Shown in pieces: positions 25,953 to 36,498 of a stretch of 64,000 nt of DNA. The DNA lies in NCBI GenBank assembly GCA_029974595.1, contig JARKRC010000069.1, positions 62,001 through 126,000 on the forward strand, in the 5' to 3' direction. A program made the translations under genes and the position numbers. Below the pieces are notes generated by a model. That model was given only the letters and a program-made list of their open reading frames with translations. It searched no databases and had not been told where the DNA came from. Within the stretch, counting starts at the first letter, position 1, and every line of letters begins with the position of its first letter. This DNA comes from Ereboglobus sp. Lineage in GTDB: Bacteria; Verrucomicrobiota; Verrucomicrobiia; Opitutales; Opitutaceae.

Positions 25953-28900
25953 ATGACACACGAACACCCTGAGCACAACCATGGCATGGCAAAAACCTTC
26001 CGTCCGCTTGCGACATTGATAATCTCCACGCTCCTACTGACCGCGCCGGCCATCGCCCAGATCGTCAAACCTGATGTCCCGGATACCACGCAATCGACAG
26101 CCCCAATACCCGTCGTCATCCAAGACCAGACCCCAAGAAGCACAGTCCCAGACGACATTATCATGCTGTCGCCTTTCCAAGTCGATGCAACGCGCGACAA
26201 AGGCTACTACGCTGAAAACACCCTCGCCGGCAGCCGTATGAAAACCAGCATCGCCGATCTCGCCTCATCGATATCGGTGGTGACTAAGCAGCAACTTGAG
26301 GATACGGCGTCCATGGATATCAACGATATTTTCCGATACGAGGCCGGCACGGAAGGCACACACACCTTTACGGCCTACGCTATCGACAAAAATGGCGGCG
26401 TCACGGACATGGGCGCGGGTTATGCCCCGGGCGGAGGCGGAGGCACGCAAACAGCCGCGACGGCCAATCGCATCCGCGGACTCAGCGCGCCGGACGCGTC
26501 TCGCAATTTTTATTCGGTTTCCTCCCGCATGCCCTTTGACTCATATAATACACAATCTGTCGAAATATCACGCGGCCCCAATTCGCTCTTGTTCGGCAGC
26601 GGCAGCCCCTCCGGCATTGTCAATCAATCGACGGCGGATGCCGACCTCAATAAGCAACGCTACAAAGTCCAATTCCAAATCGACAGCAACGCTTCCGTGC
26701 GCTCCACGCTCAGCGCAAATGTGCCTCTCATCAAAGGCGTGCTCGGCATTTATGCAGCCGTGCTTTATGATGACAAACAGTTTGAAAGGAAACCGTCCTA
26801 CGACATCACGAGGCGGCAATACGGCGCAATCTCGTTCAAACCCTTCAAGACAACGCTCATCAAGGCAAACGTCGAAGGCTACAACAACAGCAACCGCAGG
26901 CCGAATACCGTTACTCCGCGCGATGCCGTGACTCCTTGGATAAACTCCGGCATGCCCGCGTATGATCCGGTTGCGGGAACGATCACCCGCCTTGCCACCG
27001 GCGAGGTCAGCGGGCCGTTTGTCAGCAGCACCACATCGGCCAATTATATCGCAACCATAAATCAAACACCCGCCTACTGGCAGGCCAAATACGCCGCGGA
27101 TGGACGCCCTTATGTCGATATGTTCAACATCGACGGCAGAGCGCTGAATTCCGTTGATTCTTATTGGTATATACCGGGCATAGAGTTTCAATCCGGCCTC
27201 TCACGGCCCGTCATGCGCATCGCGAACGGCCAGCTCATTGATTATTGGGCCCGCCAGCCGAGCACAGTCACCGGCGCAACAAACCCTCAATATCCCTCAG
27301 CCGCCTACCCGACACAGGCAACGATCGCCGCAAATCCGCAAATGCAGGCATTGTATGAGCGTCGATGGACCTCTTCCTCCTTACCCAAGGCTCCGACCCA
27401 ATACAGCAGCTATTATGCGCCCGGCGTAACCAACAGCCAGATATACGACTGGAGACGTGTTAATACCATTCAAGCAAACCACGGCTCTGTCAAAGGCGCC
27501 ACCTACAACATCGAACTCGAACAGCAAATCCGGCATGACCTGTTTCTCAGCGCCGGCTGGCTGCGCCAGGACCTTGACTATACGGATAGCTATACCATCT
27601 CGCAACAAGCTGGCGCGATCTTGTTTGTAGATACCAACTATAGACTTCCAAGCGGAGAACTGAATCCTTACTTCGGGCTGCCCTATGTGGAGGATTCCGC
27701 GCCGGACACCTTTACCGGATCGGATTTGCGCGACAACTACCGCGCCATGCTCTCCTTCACTCCCGACTTCACCCGCAACAGCGGATGGACAAAATGGCTC
27801 GGGAAATACCGCTTCCTCGGCATGTGGGCCAAGGAACGCGTCACGACGAGCATGATACGCTGGCGAGGCACCCTCACCTCCGCGGATAATTACGACGGCA
27901 ACCTTCGTTATCTCCCTAACAAAGCCAATGCCAGCGGATGGCGCTATGCGGACACCACAATCCGCCGCACCTTCTACCTCGCAAGCCCCGGCGATCCTTA
28001 CGGCAAAGTCACGCAGGGCAGCGGCGCATTTGACAACCCAGGCACATCATCAGCCAACATCGTTACCTACAATTGGGAAACCGGCCAGTTTCAAAACGAT
28101 GGTGTTGGACTGGAAACGGTCATGATGGATGCCAATAGCGGCCAAAAATACCGCGAGATCGAATCGTGGAATTTGGGCATGCAAGCCAATCTCATCCAAG
28201 ATCGTGTCGCTATTACGCTAGGCTGGCGTCGCGACAAATACGCCGCACGCAACACAACGACGGGCATCATCACCGACCAAAACGGAAACCAGCTTGAACC
28301 TGCGATCAGCAGTAACAAAGGCCTTCTTTATCCGGACGGCTATGCAAACCATGGCCTGATCATGAATCGGTGGAACCAGCAATGGGACAAGCTCAGCGCC
28401 GATACAACCACCACCGGCGTGGTTATCCGTCCATTCAAGGAGGTATGGAACAGGATAAGCATCGCCGCGGAACGGGGAAACATTGCCGCGGAATTGCTGA
28501 ACAATATATCATTCCACTACAACAAATCGGATAATTTCAACCCGCCGCCCGATGCGAAAACCGACATGTTTTTCCATTCGCTGCCAAAGCCCGAAGGCGA
28601 AGGCAAGGACTGGGGCGTAAGCTTCACGCTCTTCAAAAACAAGCTCTACGCAAAGGTCAACTGGTATGAAACCGTCAGCTACAACGAAAGAACCTCGTCA
28701 GCATCATCATTCCTTGGCAGAATGCGCGATCTCGACAATAATTTCATGGTGCCTTGGGCCACAATGATCGTCCGCATCCAAGATACCCAGCCGGGCGAGC
28801 TTTATCCCTGGGACCTGGGTTATTCCACTGTCACGCAACCCGCGCTTACCGACGCGCAGTTAAATCGCGTTTGGGAGCTGATCGGCCTGCCAACCAAGTA

Positions 28901-29723
28901 TTACGACGGGCTGGATTACGCCGCCACGCAAACCAATCGTTCCAAGGGAACGGAAGTCACGGTTATATATAACCCTCAGCCCAACTGGACAATCAAGTTC
29001 ACCGGCTCCAAAACCAAGGCGATGTATGACGATGTCGCGCCCGAAGGTGATATGTGGCTCGCCAAACGCCTCCCCTATTGGAAGTCAGCCACACTCCCCG
29101 CGGGCCTGCCGGCACAAGCCTACGATGTTTTCGGTTACAATGGCGCCACCGTCACAAGCGCGCCTTCCAGCTCCGATTATTACATCGGTGATTTCTGGAA
29201 TTCATTCGGCTACAATAGCAACATCCGGCTCACAAACTCGGGAGACAAACGTCTCAATGAATATTACATGACAACGGTTGACGGGCAGATCGCCATGGCC
29301 AAAGCCCTGCAAGGCCTCCCCTCCCCCAGCCTGCGCAAATATCAAGCCGCGCTGACGACAAACTATGAATTCGGCAACGGCGTGCTGAAAGGTTTCAATG
29401 CCGGCGGCAGTCTCCGTTACGAATCCAAGGCCGCCATCGGCTACAAGGGCAAGGAAGGCGATCCGCAACGCCCCGGGATTATTACGATGAGCGATATCAA
29501 CCAGCCAATCTATGACAAGGCGAATTACTACACCGACCTCTGGATTGGATATAAAACCAAAATCCTCGGGGGCAAAGTAAACATGAAGGTTCAGCTCAAT
29601 GTGTATGATGTTTTTGAAGACGGCGGGTTGAAGACCATCGGTGTAAACTGGGACGGTTCCCCGTATGCCTACCGCATTGTCGATTCCAGGAAATTCATCC
29701 TCAGCACGACATTTGATTTCTAA
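25953..29723 (+). CDS. TonB-dependent receptor (no SusD partner)
   Basis: The protein has 1256 residues from ATG 25953; an internal ATG at 25986 would give a tidier signal peptide (MAKTFRPLATLIISTLLLTAP). After the signal comes a short extension with 'IIMLSPFQVDATRDKGYYAE' and 'TLAGSRMKT', the N-terminal signature of a receptor family greatly expanded in Opitutaceae. The plug (about 85-260) follows: 'DLASSISVVTKQQLED', 'VEISRGPNSLLFGSGSPSGI'. The barrel ends in 'FILSTTFDF' with the terminal aromatic residue. Relatives are annotated as siderophore-type receptors, but here the setting next to rhamnogalacturonan enzymes and the dyad operators argue for oligosaccharide import. A strong terminator follows at 29745. 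Confidence 0.92.
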   Translation: MTHEHPEHNHGMAKTFRPLATLIISTLLLTAPAIAQIVKPDVPDTTQSTAPIPVVIQDQTPRSTVPDDIIMLSPFQVDATRDKGYYAENTLAGSRMKTSIADLASSISVVTKQQLEDTASMDINDIFRYEAGTEGTHTFTAYAIDKNGGVTDMGAGYAPGGGGGTQTAATANRIRGLSAPDASRNFYSVSSRMPFDSYNTQSVEISRGPNSLLFGSGSPSGIVNQSTADADLNKQRYKVQFQIDSNASVRSTLSANVPLIKGVLGIYAAVLYDDKQFERKPSYDITRRQYGAISFKPFKTTLIKANVEGYNNSNRRPNTVTPRDAVTPWINSGMPAYDPVAGTITRLATGEVSGPFVSSTTSANYIATINQTPAYWQAKYAADGRPYVDMFNIDGRALNSVDSYWYIPGIEFQSGLSRPVMRIANGQLIDYWARQPSTVTGATNPQYPSAAYPTQATIAANPQMQALYERRWTSSSLPKAPTQYSSYYAPGVTNSQIYDWRRVNTIQANHGSVKGATYNIELEQQIRHDLFLSAGWLRQDLDYTDSYTISQQAGAILFVDTNYRLPSGELNPYFGLPYVEDSAPDTFTGSDLRDNYRAMLSFTPDFTRNSGWTKWLGKYRFLGMWAKERVTTSMIRWRGTLTSADNYDGNLRYLPNKANASGWRYADTTIRRTFYLASPGDPYGKVTQGSGAFDNPGTSSANIVTYNWETGQFQNDGVGLETVMMDANSGQKYREIESWNLGMQANLIQDRVAITLGWRRDKYAARNTTTGIITDQNGNQLEPAISSNKGLLYPDGYANHGLIMNRWNQQWDKLSADTTTTGVVIRPFKEVWNRISIAAERGNIAAELLNNISFHYNKSDNFNPPPDAKTDMFFHSLPKPEGEGKDWGVSFTLFKNKLYAKVNWYETVSYNERTSSASSFLGRMRDLDNNFMVPWATMIVRIQDTQPGELYPWDLGYSTVTQPALTDAQLNRVWELIGLPTKYYDGLDYAATQTNRSKGTEVTVIYNPQPNWTIKFTGSKTKAMYDDVAPEGDMWLAKRLPYWKSATLPAGLPAQAYDVFGYNGATVTSAPSSSDYYIGDFWNSFGYNSNIRLTNSGDKRLNEYYMTTVDGQIAMAKALQGLPSPSLRKYQAALTTNYEFGNGVLKGFNAGGSLRYESKAAIGYKGKEGDPQRPGIITMSDINQPIYDKANYYTDLWIGYKTKILGGKVNMKVQLNVYDVFEDGGLKTIGVNWDGSPYAYRIVDSRKFILSTTFDF

Positions 29724-29744
29724 CATTAAGATTAACATAAATCC

Positions 29745-29771
29745 AAAGGCCGCCTGATGATGGCGGCCTTT
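29745..29771 (+). terminator. Rho-independent terminator after the TonB receptor gene
   Basis: AAAGGCCGCC (29745-29754) and GGCGGCCTTT (29762-29771) form a perfect 10-bp stem with a 7-nt loop. A T-rich tract follows (CATTATTTT). It starts 21 bp after the receptor's stop codon and 20 bp before the first possible start of the next gene. Confidence 0.9.
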
Positions 29772-29790
29772 CATTATTTTCTTCGGTTGC

Positions 29791-32700
29791 ATGTTTTTGT
29801 TTCGTCTTTTTCCATCGCTCTCAATCTACGGCATTTTTTTCATGCGGCTCAAAAACCGCCGAGTGGAACATCAACAGGCAGTGTATCGCCGCATCCAGCC
29901 AGCCATGCACGCATGCTTTATCGCAATGCTCGCAGTCATGTGCGCAACCTTTGCCGCAATATCAATCGCGCGCGCCCAGCCCGTGGACGTGCTACCCGTG
30001 CGCATCAGCGAAGGCGCGCAATCACTCAACGGCACATGGATGTTCAAATACATTCCAGCATTGGACGCCGGCGGTGATGAAGGCTTTTATCAGGTGTCTT
30101 TCGACGTCAGACCCGCCTCCCGATGGAGCACGATCGACGTTCCCAGCCATTGGGAGCTTCAGGGGTTCGCGGAACCTCAATACGCCGACGACGTAAAGGA
30201 AGGCACCGGCCTTTATCGCCGCACCTTCTCCGTTCCACAAGACTGGCGACAGCAAAACCAACGCGTATTCCTCCGCTTCGACGGCGTGCTCTACGGCTTC
30301 AGGGCATGGGTGAACGGAAAACAAGTCGGAGAATGGAACAGCAGCTACAACCAGGCCACATTCGACATCACAGACGCGCTCAAATCCGATGGCGCCGACA
30401 ACCTTCTTGCCGTGCGCGTGACCACGCGAAGCAAAGGCTGGAACTTCGACAACATGGATTGTTGGGGACTCTCGGGCATTTATCGCGACGTGACTGTCTT
30501 CGCCCTCCCCCAAGCGCATCTCAAGGACTACACCGCCGTGACCACGCTCAAACAAGACGGATCAGCCGAATTGCGCATTGACGTGCTCGCAAGCTCCACC
30601 GCCACCAATATCACAGCGCACCTCATTGACCCCGAGCGCAATCCTGCCGGCACGTCAACGATTCCCGTTTCACGCGACGGAAAAGGCTCGGCCATTTTCA
30701 CCATCGCAAAGCCGAAACTCTGGACGGCCGAAACTCCATTCCTCTACCGCCTCGAACTCGATGTGAACGCCAGCGGCACAATCACGCAACGTTACACAGA
30801 CCGGGTCGGCTTGCGCCAAGTCACGATTGAAGACGGCATCCTGAAACTCAACGGCACGCCAATCAAATTGCGCGGCATCAACCATCACGACATCTGGCCC
30901 GAGGGCCGCGTCGCGACCGAGGAGAACATGCACCGCGACCTCGATCTCATGCGTGCCGCAAATATCAATTTCATCCGCACCTCGCACTACCCTCCTCATC
31001 CGCGGTTCATTGAGCTCTGCGATGAAATGGGTTTTTATGTCGATGACGAAGTTCCGTATGTCCACGGCCGCAAAAACCTGACCAACGCCGATTATCAAGA
31101 CACGCTCTACATGCGCGCCCGGGCCACCATCATGCGCGACAAGAACCGCCCCAGCGTCATTTTTTGGAGTCTCGGCAATGAAAACCCCGTCACCGAGCTC
31201 GGCCTCAACACAGGCCGGTATGCCAAAAAACTCGACCCTTCGCGCCCCATCACCTTCCCGACCATTGGAAGCTATTTTGCCAAAAACTGGGAGAAATATC
31301 CCGAGTTTGTTGACCTTTATGCGCCGCATTATCCCCCGCTCGCAACTGCCGTCAAATATGCCGAAACACTCAAGCGCCCCATCGTATTCACCGAATACGC
31401 ACACCAGCGCGGCCTCGCCCGCGGAGGCACCTCAATGCAGGATTTGTGGGATGTTTTCTATAAAAGTCCGCGTGTTGCCGGCGGAGCCATCTGGATGTTT
31501 CAAGATCAAGGAATCGCCCGCACAGCCCCCGGCGGCTTGAGCGCCGTGGAAGACAGCGACCTCATGGTCTGGCTCGATGAACACCGCTACTACGATACGC
31601 GGGGCTTCTACGCGATGGACGGCATTGTCTACTCCGACCGCACGCCGCAGGAAGATTACTGGCAGGTGCGCAAAGTCTATTCGCCCGTGCAAATCAAGGA
31701 ACGCGTATTGGCCGTGAAGCCCGGCGCGCAAACACTCGCCCTCCACGTGGAAAACCGACACGATTTCCGCTCGCTCACAGGCATGAAACTGCGCTGGACG
31801 CTCCACCGCAATCGCACGCCCATCCAAAGCGGCGTCGCGACTTTGAATGCCATGTCCAAGCAAACCGAAATCGTATCCATCCCCGTAAATCTTCCGGCGA
31901 CACTTTCAAGCGACATCTACGTTCTCTCGCTGCAATGCATCAACGAAAACAACCTCGCGATTCACGAGCGCACCATTCGCCTTGAAACGGGTGCATCCGA
32001 AAATGCGCGTTGGTCCGCGCTCGCCTCGACCCTTCCACAAGCACAGCCGGCCCTAGAACTCACCGACACGCTCATCACTGTCCGTTGCGCGAGTTATCAG
32101 CTCAAACTTGATCGCAAAAACGGCCGCCTCTCACTGCACGATGTCAAAGGTGAAACCATCGTCTCCGACTTCGGCCCGCACACCGGGCGCAACCCAACGA
32201 TCAACGACATGGGAAAAAACCGCGAACGCCTGCCATCCCTCTGGCAGGGCAGCCTCCTGCGCAACCCGAACGATCTCCGGACATCCGCGCGCAAAACCGA
32301 TGACGGCGGCGTGGAAATCACGGTAAGCGGCAATTACGCACGCCCCGGCGTTACGGGCGAATCGGTGCACGGCACACACACGCTTCTCATTGCTTCCACC
32401 GGCGCAATCAAAGTCACCTATGACTACGCACCCGTCAACGCGACCGGCGAAATGCTGGAGGCCGGATTCGCACTTTCGCTTCCCAAAAAGCACTCAGAGT
32501 TGCGCTGGCTCGGTCAGGGCCCCTATGCCGGATACCCGGGCAAGGACCGTCTCAACGAATACAATTGTTTCCACCTGAATCGAGAAGACCTCTACTTCCA
32601 CGGCAACCGTCGCGAAGTCGAATTCGTCGCGCTCTCCCGCCACGACGGCACCGGCGTTCTACTCAATGGGACCTCCATGACCATTGACCTCGAAAAAATC

Positions 32701-32943
32701 GGCGACGAGACGATTCTCTCCCACCTCTGCGCTGTTCCCGGCGTGAAGGCCGGCCATGAGAGCCGTGGAGAAAATGTCGAAATCTCATCACGTCTCAAGG
32801 CGTCATCGCTCAAACGCATCGCGGGCGAGTTCACGCTACTCCCGCTCAATGCGCAATGGAGCGAACCTCTTGCAAGCTGGCTTGGGCAGCCAAGCGAATG
32901 TGCCACAGTGACGCCCGGCTACTTCCACAGCTACGATCAATAA
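29791..32943 (+). CDS. Glycoside hydrolase family 2, beta-galactosidase type
   Basis: The protein has 1050 residues from the first ATG (29791). ATGs at 29842 and 29905 are alternatives, and the last sits directly before the signal peptide (MHACFIAMLAVMCATFAAIS), so the true protein may be 1012 residues. Domain order is that of LacZ-like enzymes: sugar-binding jelly-roll, Ig-like, TIM barrel, Ig-like, and a C-terminal Bgal_small_N domain (from about residue 760, ending 'GYFHSYDQ'). The acid/base is E464 in 'FWSLGNENP' and the nucleophile E535 in 'IVFTEYAHQ'. It is secreted and probably removes beta-galactose side chains of pectin. It lies alone on the plus strand between a terminator and a convergent rhamnosidase gene, and no dyad operator is seen upstream. 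Confidence 0.92.
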   Translation: MFLFRLFPSLSIYGIFFMRLKNRRVEHQQAVYRRIQPAMHACFIAMLAVMCATFAAISIARAQPVDVLPVRISEGAQSLNGTWMFKYIPALDAGGDEGFYQVSFDVRPASRWSTIDVPSHWELQGFAEPQYADDVKEGTGLYRRTFSVPQDWRQQNQRVFLRFDGVLYGFRAWVNGKQVGEWNSSYNQATFDITDALKSDGADNLLAVRVTTRSKGWNFDNMDCWGLSGIYRDVTVFALPQAHLKDYTAVTTLKQDGSAELRIDVLASSTATNITAHLIDPERNPAGTSTIPVSRDGKGSAIFTIAKPKLWTAETPFLYRLELDVNASGTITQRYTDRVGLRQVTIEDGILKLNGTPIKLRGINHHDIWPEGRVATEENMHRDLDLMRAANINFIRTSHYPPHPRFIELCDEMGFYVDDEVPYVHGRKNLTNADYQDTLYMRARATIMRDKNRPSVIFWSLGNENPVTELGLNTGRYAKKLDPSRPITFPTIGSYFAKNWEKYPEFVDLYAPHYPPLATAVKYAETLKRPIVFTEYAHQRGLARGGTSMQDLWDVFYKSPRVAGGAIWMFQDQGIARTAPGGLSAVEDSDLMVWLDEHRYYDTRGFYAMDGIVYSDRTPQEDYWQVRKVYSPVQIKERVLAVKPGAQTLALHVENRHDFRSLTGMKLRWTLHRNRTPIQSGVATLNAMSKQTEIVSIPVNLPATLSSDIYVLSLQCINENNLAIHERTIRLETGASENARWSALASTLPQAQPALELTDTLITVRCASYQLKLDRKNGRLSLHDVKGETIVSDFGPHTGRNPTINDMGKNRERLPSLWQGSLLRNPNDLRTSARKTDDGGVEITVSGNYARPGVTGESVHGTHTLLIASTGAIKVTYDYAPVNATGEMLEAGFALSLPKKHSELRWLGQGPYAGYPGKDRLNEYNCFHLNREDLYFHGNRREVEFVALSRHDGTGVLLNGTSMTIDLEKIGDETILSHLCAVPGVKAGHESRGENVEISSRLKASSLKRIAGEFTLLPLNAQWSEPLASWLGQPSECATVTPGYFHSYDQ

Positions 32944-33137
32944 CGACGCGCCATCGCAATACAGAGGGCATTTAATCCAGCCCGGCACGCTTCCAAGCGA
33001 GACGCTCTGCATCAAAGGCGCGCAGATATTGCCCGCGCGCGATCAATCCATTTTATTAGACGTTCTTAATAATGTATTTATATCCTTCATAATATTTTTT
33101 GCTTATGCAGGTCGGCAAGCTGCGCTAAAAAAGATTT

Positions 33138-36100
33138 CTATTTCAGTGAATATTTAACCAATAACACCTTGTCCATTATTCCAGAAGTGATCAGTTTGTC
33201 AGTTGATTTGACAACTTCGGGGTAAGAGTATGTGTATCGTTTTTCCTTCGGAAGCACGGCATCTCCAATCATCCGGTTTATCAACGAGTTTACGACTTCT
33301 ATTTCCAATTTGTTTTCTCCATCGCGAATGAAGGCCGTCAAATCAGCCTCCCACGGCGAACACCAGACCGTGGAGACTTCCTGTCCATTCAGCTTGATGC
33401 GCCCGAGAAAGTTCATACGGCTGAAACGTAAAATTACCCGTTCATTGGAAGGCGGTTTTTGCAGGTCGAGTCTCTTCCGGTAGATTGCGGTTCCGGAGTA
33501 ATAGCGAATGCGGGGATCGTCGTTTGTCGCCCAGTCGGTCAGTTCATTAAACACCACGACGCCCGGTCCTCCCCATTTGGGATCGAAATATACATCCCAG
33601 CCGCCGGCAATCGGCATGGCGGTTTCCCGTTTTCCGAATAACCGTGGGAGTAGATCGGCATTTGGCTGATCGGAGGTCACAATGAATCCTGATTCGCGGG
33701 GAGCCAACCGTAACTCCAACAACATGCCGTCATTGTCTGTTCCCGATGCGAGGACGGGCAACGATGTGCGAGTTCCTGTGACCGCATCCCAATATTCGGC
33801 GTAACGGGCTTTCGTGCGCAGACGTATTTTGTCATTGAATATGCGATTGCTGTGGTTGTTCAGATAAAATACGTCGGCATCGAGCAAGCGCCGGTGCGCA
33901 AAATGAACCTTATCCTTGGCTGTGTTGCCGCTTTTCAAGGTAATATCAGGGCGAATCTTTTCGCGCGCGAGCACTTCCGGGAAGGGCATTCCCCAATAGA
34001 GTTTCCCTTTGCCGACCTGTCGGATGCCCGATGTCGTGGTATCCGCACCCCAGAGACGATTCACCAGTTCGTTGTATTCTTCTTTATTGTCTGCATCGGC
34101 AAGCGAATCGGAGCCGGTCGGACGCGGACCGTAAACAGTGACTCCCCCTGCGATCAATTGCGCAATATGGCGCAGAACATGCAGCGGCATGTCATTATTG
34201 CGTTGTATTGCCAGTATGCGATAACTCATGCCGTCGGGCAGCATCAGTCTGCCGTCATCAGCTCGGGTGCGCATGGTGAGCGCCTCAGCGGTGCAAACAT
34301 CGAAATCATATCCTTCGGGGATCTCCGGCAAACGATAGGTCAATAATTTAACCGGCGCGTTTTGTCCCAGATACACACAAATGTCCACAACCGGCATTCC
34401 TTTTCGCATGAGGCTCGCGGAGCGCGCCTGCCAGTCCCAAAATGGACGGCTGTATTCCCATAAGGTATTGTTTCTATTAAAACTGTAATGTTTTCCACCT
34501 GCCAGGCTGCCCGGATATTTATCCAGCCAGGGCTGATATGCGGACGCACATAAAACGAATTCATTCACTCCAAATGCATATGCATAATCTCCGGCGTTTT
34601 TTGCATCGGAAAGGCTGGTGTTCAAACGACTGCCCGTGAAGGCCTCCGCCGAGGCGATGCGTTTCCCATACATGTGGGCAGCGGAGGAGGCTTCCTTCAC
34701 GTCGTATCCTCCATCGGGATGAGATGTCCAAAACTCGCCTTGAGGCTTTTGCACCCGCCCTTTGGCTTGAAGGTTGTCCGCAACCAAGCTCAATCCATTG
34801 CCTGTTGCCTGCGCTGTAAAATTGACGCCGGCAGCGGAACATAGTTGCTGAAGCGTCCCGTAATAGTTGTCTGAAACCATATCGGCCATGGTGCGGCGCA
34901 TATCATAGAGAAACCCGTCGGTCTCCGGTACCGAGCCGACAATGTAACCCATCATGGCAGGCAGATAGCGGCGCATGTTATAGCCTTTGCGGCGGGAAAA
35001 TTCCTCCTCGAAGCCCGGTGTCCAATTCTGCGAGCCCGCTTCGTGGCTGTCCATTGTTACACCTTCGGGCAGGCAGCCAATAGCCGCCAGCGAATCAATG
35101 ATCGGTTTTGCATAATTCTCCCATTGTGCCGTCACCGCCCTCACTGACATTTTATCGCATTCCAATCCCATCAAATTGGGGCGTCCATGCTTCAATGATC
35201 CACCGGTTGGCTCGTGCGCAAAACGCATGATGACCCACTCACCCTCGGGAACATCCCACTCCAAGCGTCCGCTGGCGTCCATTTTCCCGGTGAGGTCGAT
35301 GATTTTATCAGGATTTATAAACTCCCCAGATGCATAATCGGGAGTTGCATTCCCTTCAATGTATTCGGAAAAGAGCGCGGCACGCTCCTCCCATTGATCA
35401 ATACGCGCACGCGATGATAACGTCACATTTCCGAGAGCCAGATGCGGAGTCTGGTCTTTCGGAAGCCACCAGTCATGCAAGTTAAGTCGAAAGTAACGTC
35501 CGGCAGTCGCAGGAAACGAAACTGTTTTCTGTATCCAGACGACGGCCGGCGCCTTGTAAATCGGCTTCAGATCGCATATTTTTCTATAATGGATGCCGTC
35601 ATTGGATACTTCCAACTGTCCGAAATCTGGCAATCTGGTGTATCCCATCCCATAAAAACTGTCGGCAGGCGGCCCGGGATAATTCATGGCCCCCGTCGAT
35701 GCTTTTGTTCCGCGCGGATAAACACTGTATGTGATGGTCCGAGCCGTGAAATCCGATTCAAATTCGATATTAATATAAACGGACTCCCCGGCTTTCTTTT
35801 TTAGAATGCTGACGAGCTTGTTGCCAGGTTGGAAAAACGCATCGGGTGTCAGTTGCGAATCACTGGATGAAAATTGAACCTTCCTGTCACGGCTTGTTTC
35901 CCAGCGGTCTTTGGAAACGGGAAACGCCAATACGGCGACATCCCAGAAGTCAGCGCGCCCCGGCGCAGGAAGCACCCCTGAAAAATGTTTTCCTCCTGTG
36001 ACAACCCTATCGCTGGCTACGAGTCGCTGCATACCCAGCTCCTTCGTAATCCAAGGGCCGCCAGCGACAAACCCGTTGGACACATTGATTTCAAAGGACA

Positions 36101-36440
36101 GGCCGATGCGCTTCGCCTCGGAAGCCGCGAAACGGAGCATCTCCCACCATCCAGAAGAGAGAGCTGGAAGCGCGTTTTTCGCATCGCCATGCACTTGGTC
36201 ATAATAAACAACACCTCCAATTCCGGCGCGTTTATAGGCTTCCAAATCCGCCGTTATTCCCTCGCGTGTGGTTTCGGTCTCGCCATGAAACCACCAGACC
36301 TTCGTGCGCGTTGAATCATCGGGCTTCAAAAATTCGCGCCATGCCTGCTCTTTTGTCGAATGTGCTCCGAACGCCCCAAACGGGCAGAACAGACAAATCA
36401 ACAATGCCGCAAGTTGATATATATGTTTTAAAATTTTCAT
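33138..36440 (-). CDS. Alpha-L-rhamnosidase, GH106
   Basis: The protein has 1100 residues from ATG 36438-36440, which begins a signal peptide (MKILKHIYQLAALLICLFCP). The N-terminal barrel region has the family's hallmark opening 'WWFHGETETTREGITADLEA' and 'GGVVYYDQVHGDAKNALP'. Later come 'TMDSHEAGSQNWTPGFEEEF' and 'ASAEAFTGSRLN', and a C-terminal beta-sandwich with 'LRFSRMNFLGRIKLNGQEVS' and 'LEIEVVNSLINRMIG'. GH106 enzymes remove terminal rhamnose from rhamnogalacturonan oligosaccharides, which fits the neighbouring PL11 lyases. It sits 58 bp downstream of the GH2 gene on the same strand and is probably co-transcribed with it. Confidence 0.9.
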   Translation of the reverse strand: MKILKHIYQLAALLICLFCPFGAFGAHSTKEQAWREFLKPDDSTRTKVWWFHGETETTREGITADLEAYKRAGIGGVVYYDQVHGDAKNALPALSSGWWEMLRFAASEAKRIGLSFEINVSNGFVAGGPWITKELGMQRLVASDRVVTGGKHFSGVLPAPGRADFWDVAVLAFPVSKDRWETSRDRKVQFSSSDSQLTPDAFFQPGNKLVSILKKKAGESVYINIEFESDFTARTITYSVYPRGTKASTGAMNYPGPPADSFYGMGYTRLPDFGQLEVSNDGIHYRKICDLKPIYKAPAVVWIQKTVSFPATAGRYFRLNLHDWWLPKDQTPHLALGNVTLSSRARIDQWEERAALFSEYIEGNATPDYASGEFINPDKIIDLTGKMDASGRLEWDVPEGEWVIMRFAHEPTGGSLKHGRPNLMGLECDKMSVRAVTAQWENYAKPIIDSLAAIGCLPEGVTMDSHEAGSQNWTPGFEEEFSRRKGYNMRRYLPAMMGYIVGSVPETDGFLYDMRRTMADMVSDNYYGTLQQLCSAAGVNFTAQATGNGLSLVADNLQAKGRVQKPQGEFWTSHPDGGYDVKEASSAAHMYGKRIASAEAFTGSRLNTSLSDAKNAGDYAYAFGVNEFVLCASAYQPWLDKYPGSLAGGKHYSFNRNNTLWEYSRPFWDWQARSASLMRKGMPVVDICVYLGQNAPVKLLTYRLPEIPEGYDFDVCTAEALTMRTRADDGRLMLPDGMSYRILAIQRNNDMPLHVLRHIAQLIAGGVTVYGPRPTGSDSLADADNKEEYNELVNRLWGADTTTSGIRQVGKGKLYWGMPFPEVLAREKIRPDITLKSGNTAKDKVHFAHRRLLDADVFYLNNHSNRIFNDKIRLRTKARYAEYWDAVTGTRTSLPVLASGTDNDGMLLELRLAPRESGFIVTSDQPNADLLPRLFGKRETAMPIAGGWDVYFDPKWGGPGVVVFNELTDWATNDDPRIRYYSGTAIYRKRLDLQKPPSNERVILRFSRMNFLGRIKLNGQEVSTVWCSPWEADLTAFIRDGENKLEIEVVNSLINRMIGDAVLPKEKRYTYSYPEVVKSTDKLITSGIMDKVLLVKYSLK

Positions 36441-36498
36441 AATTAATATGGTAAAGCAGTGCCTAGATAAAAATATTCGTGATCTGCCGCGGAGGTTC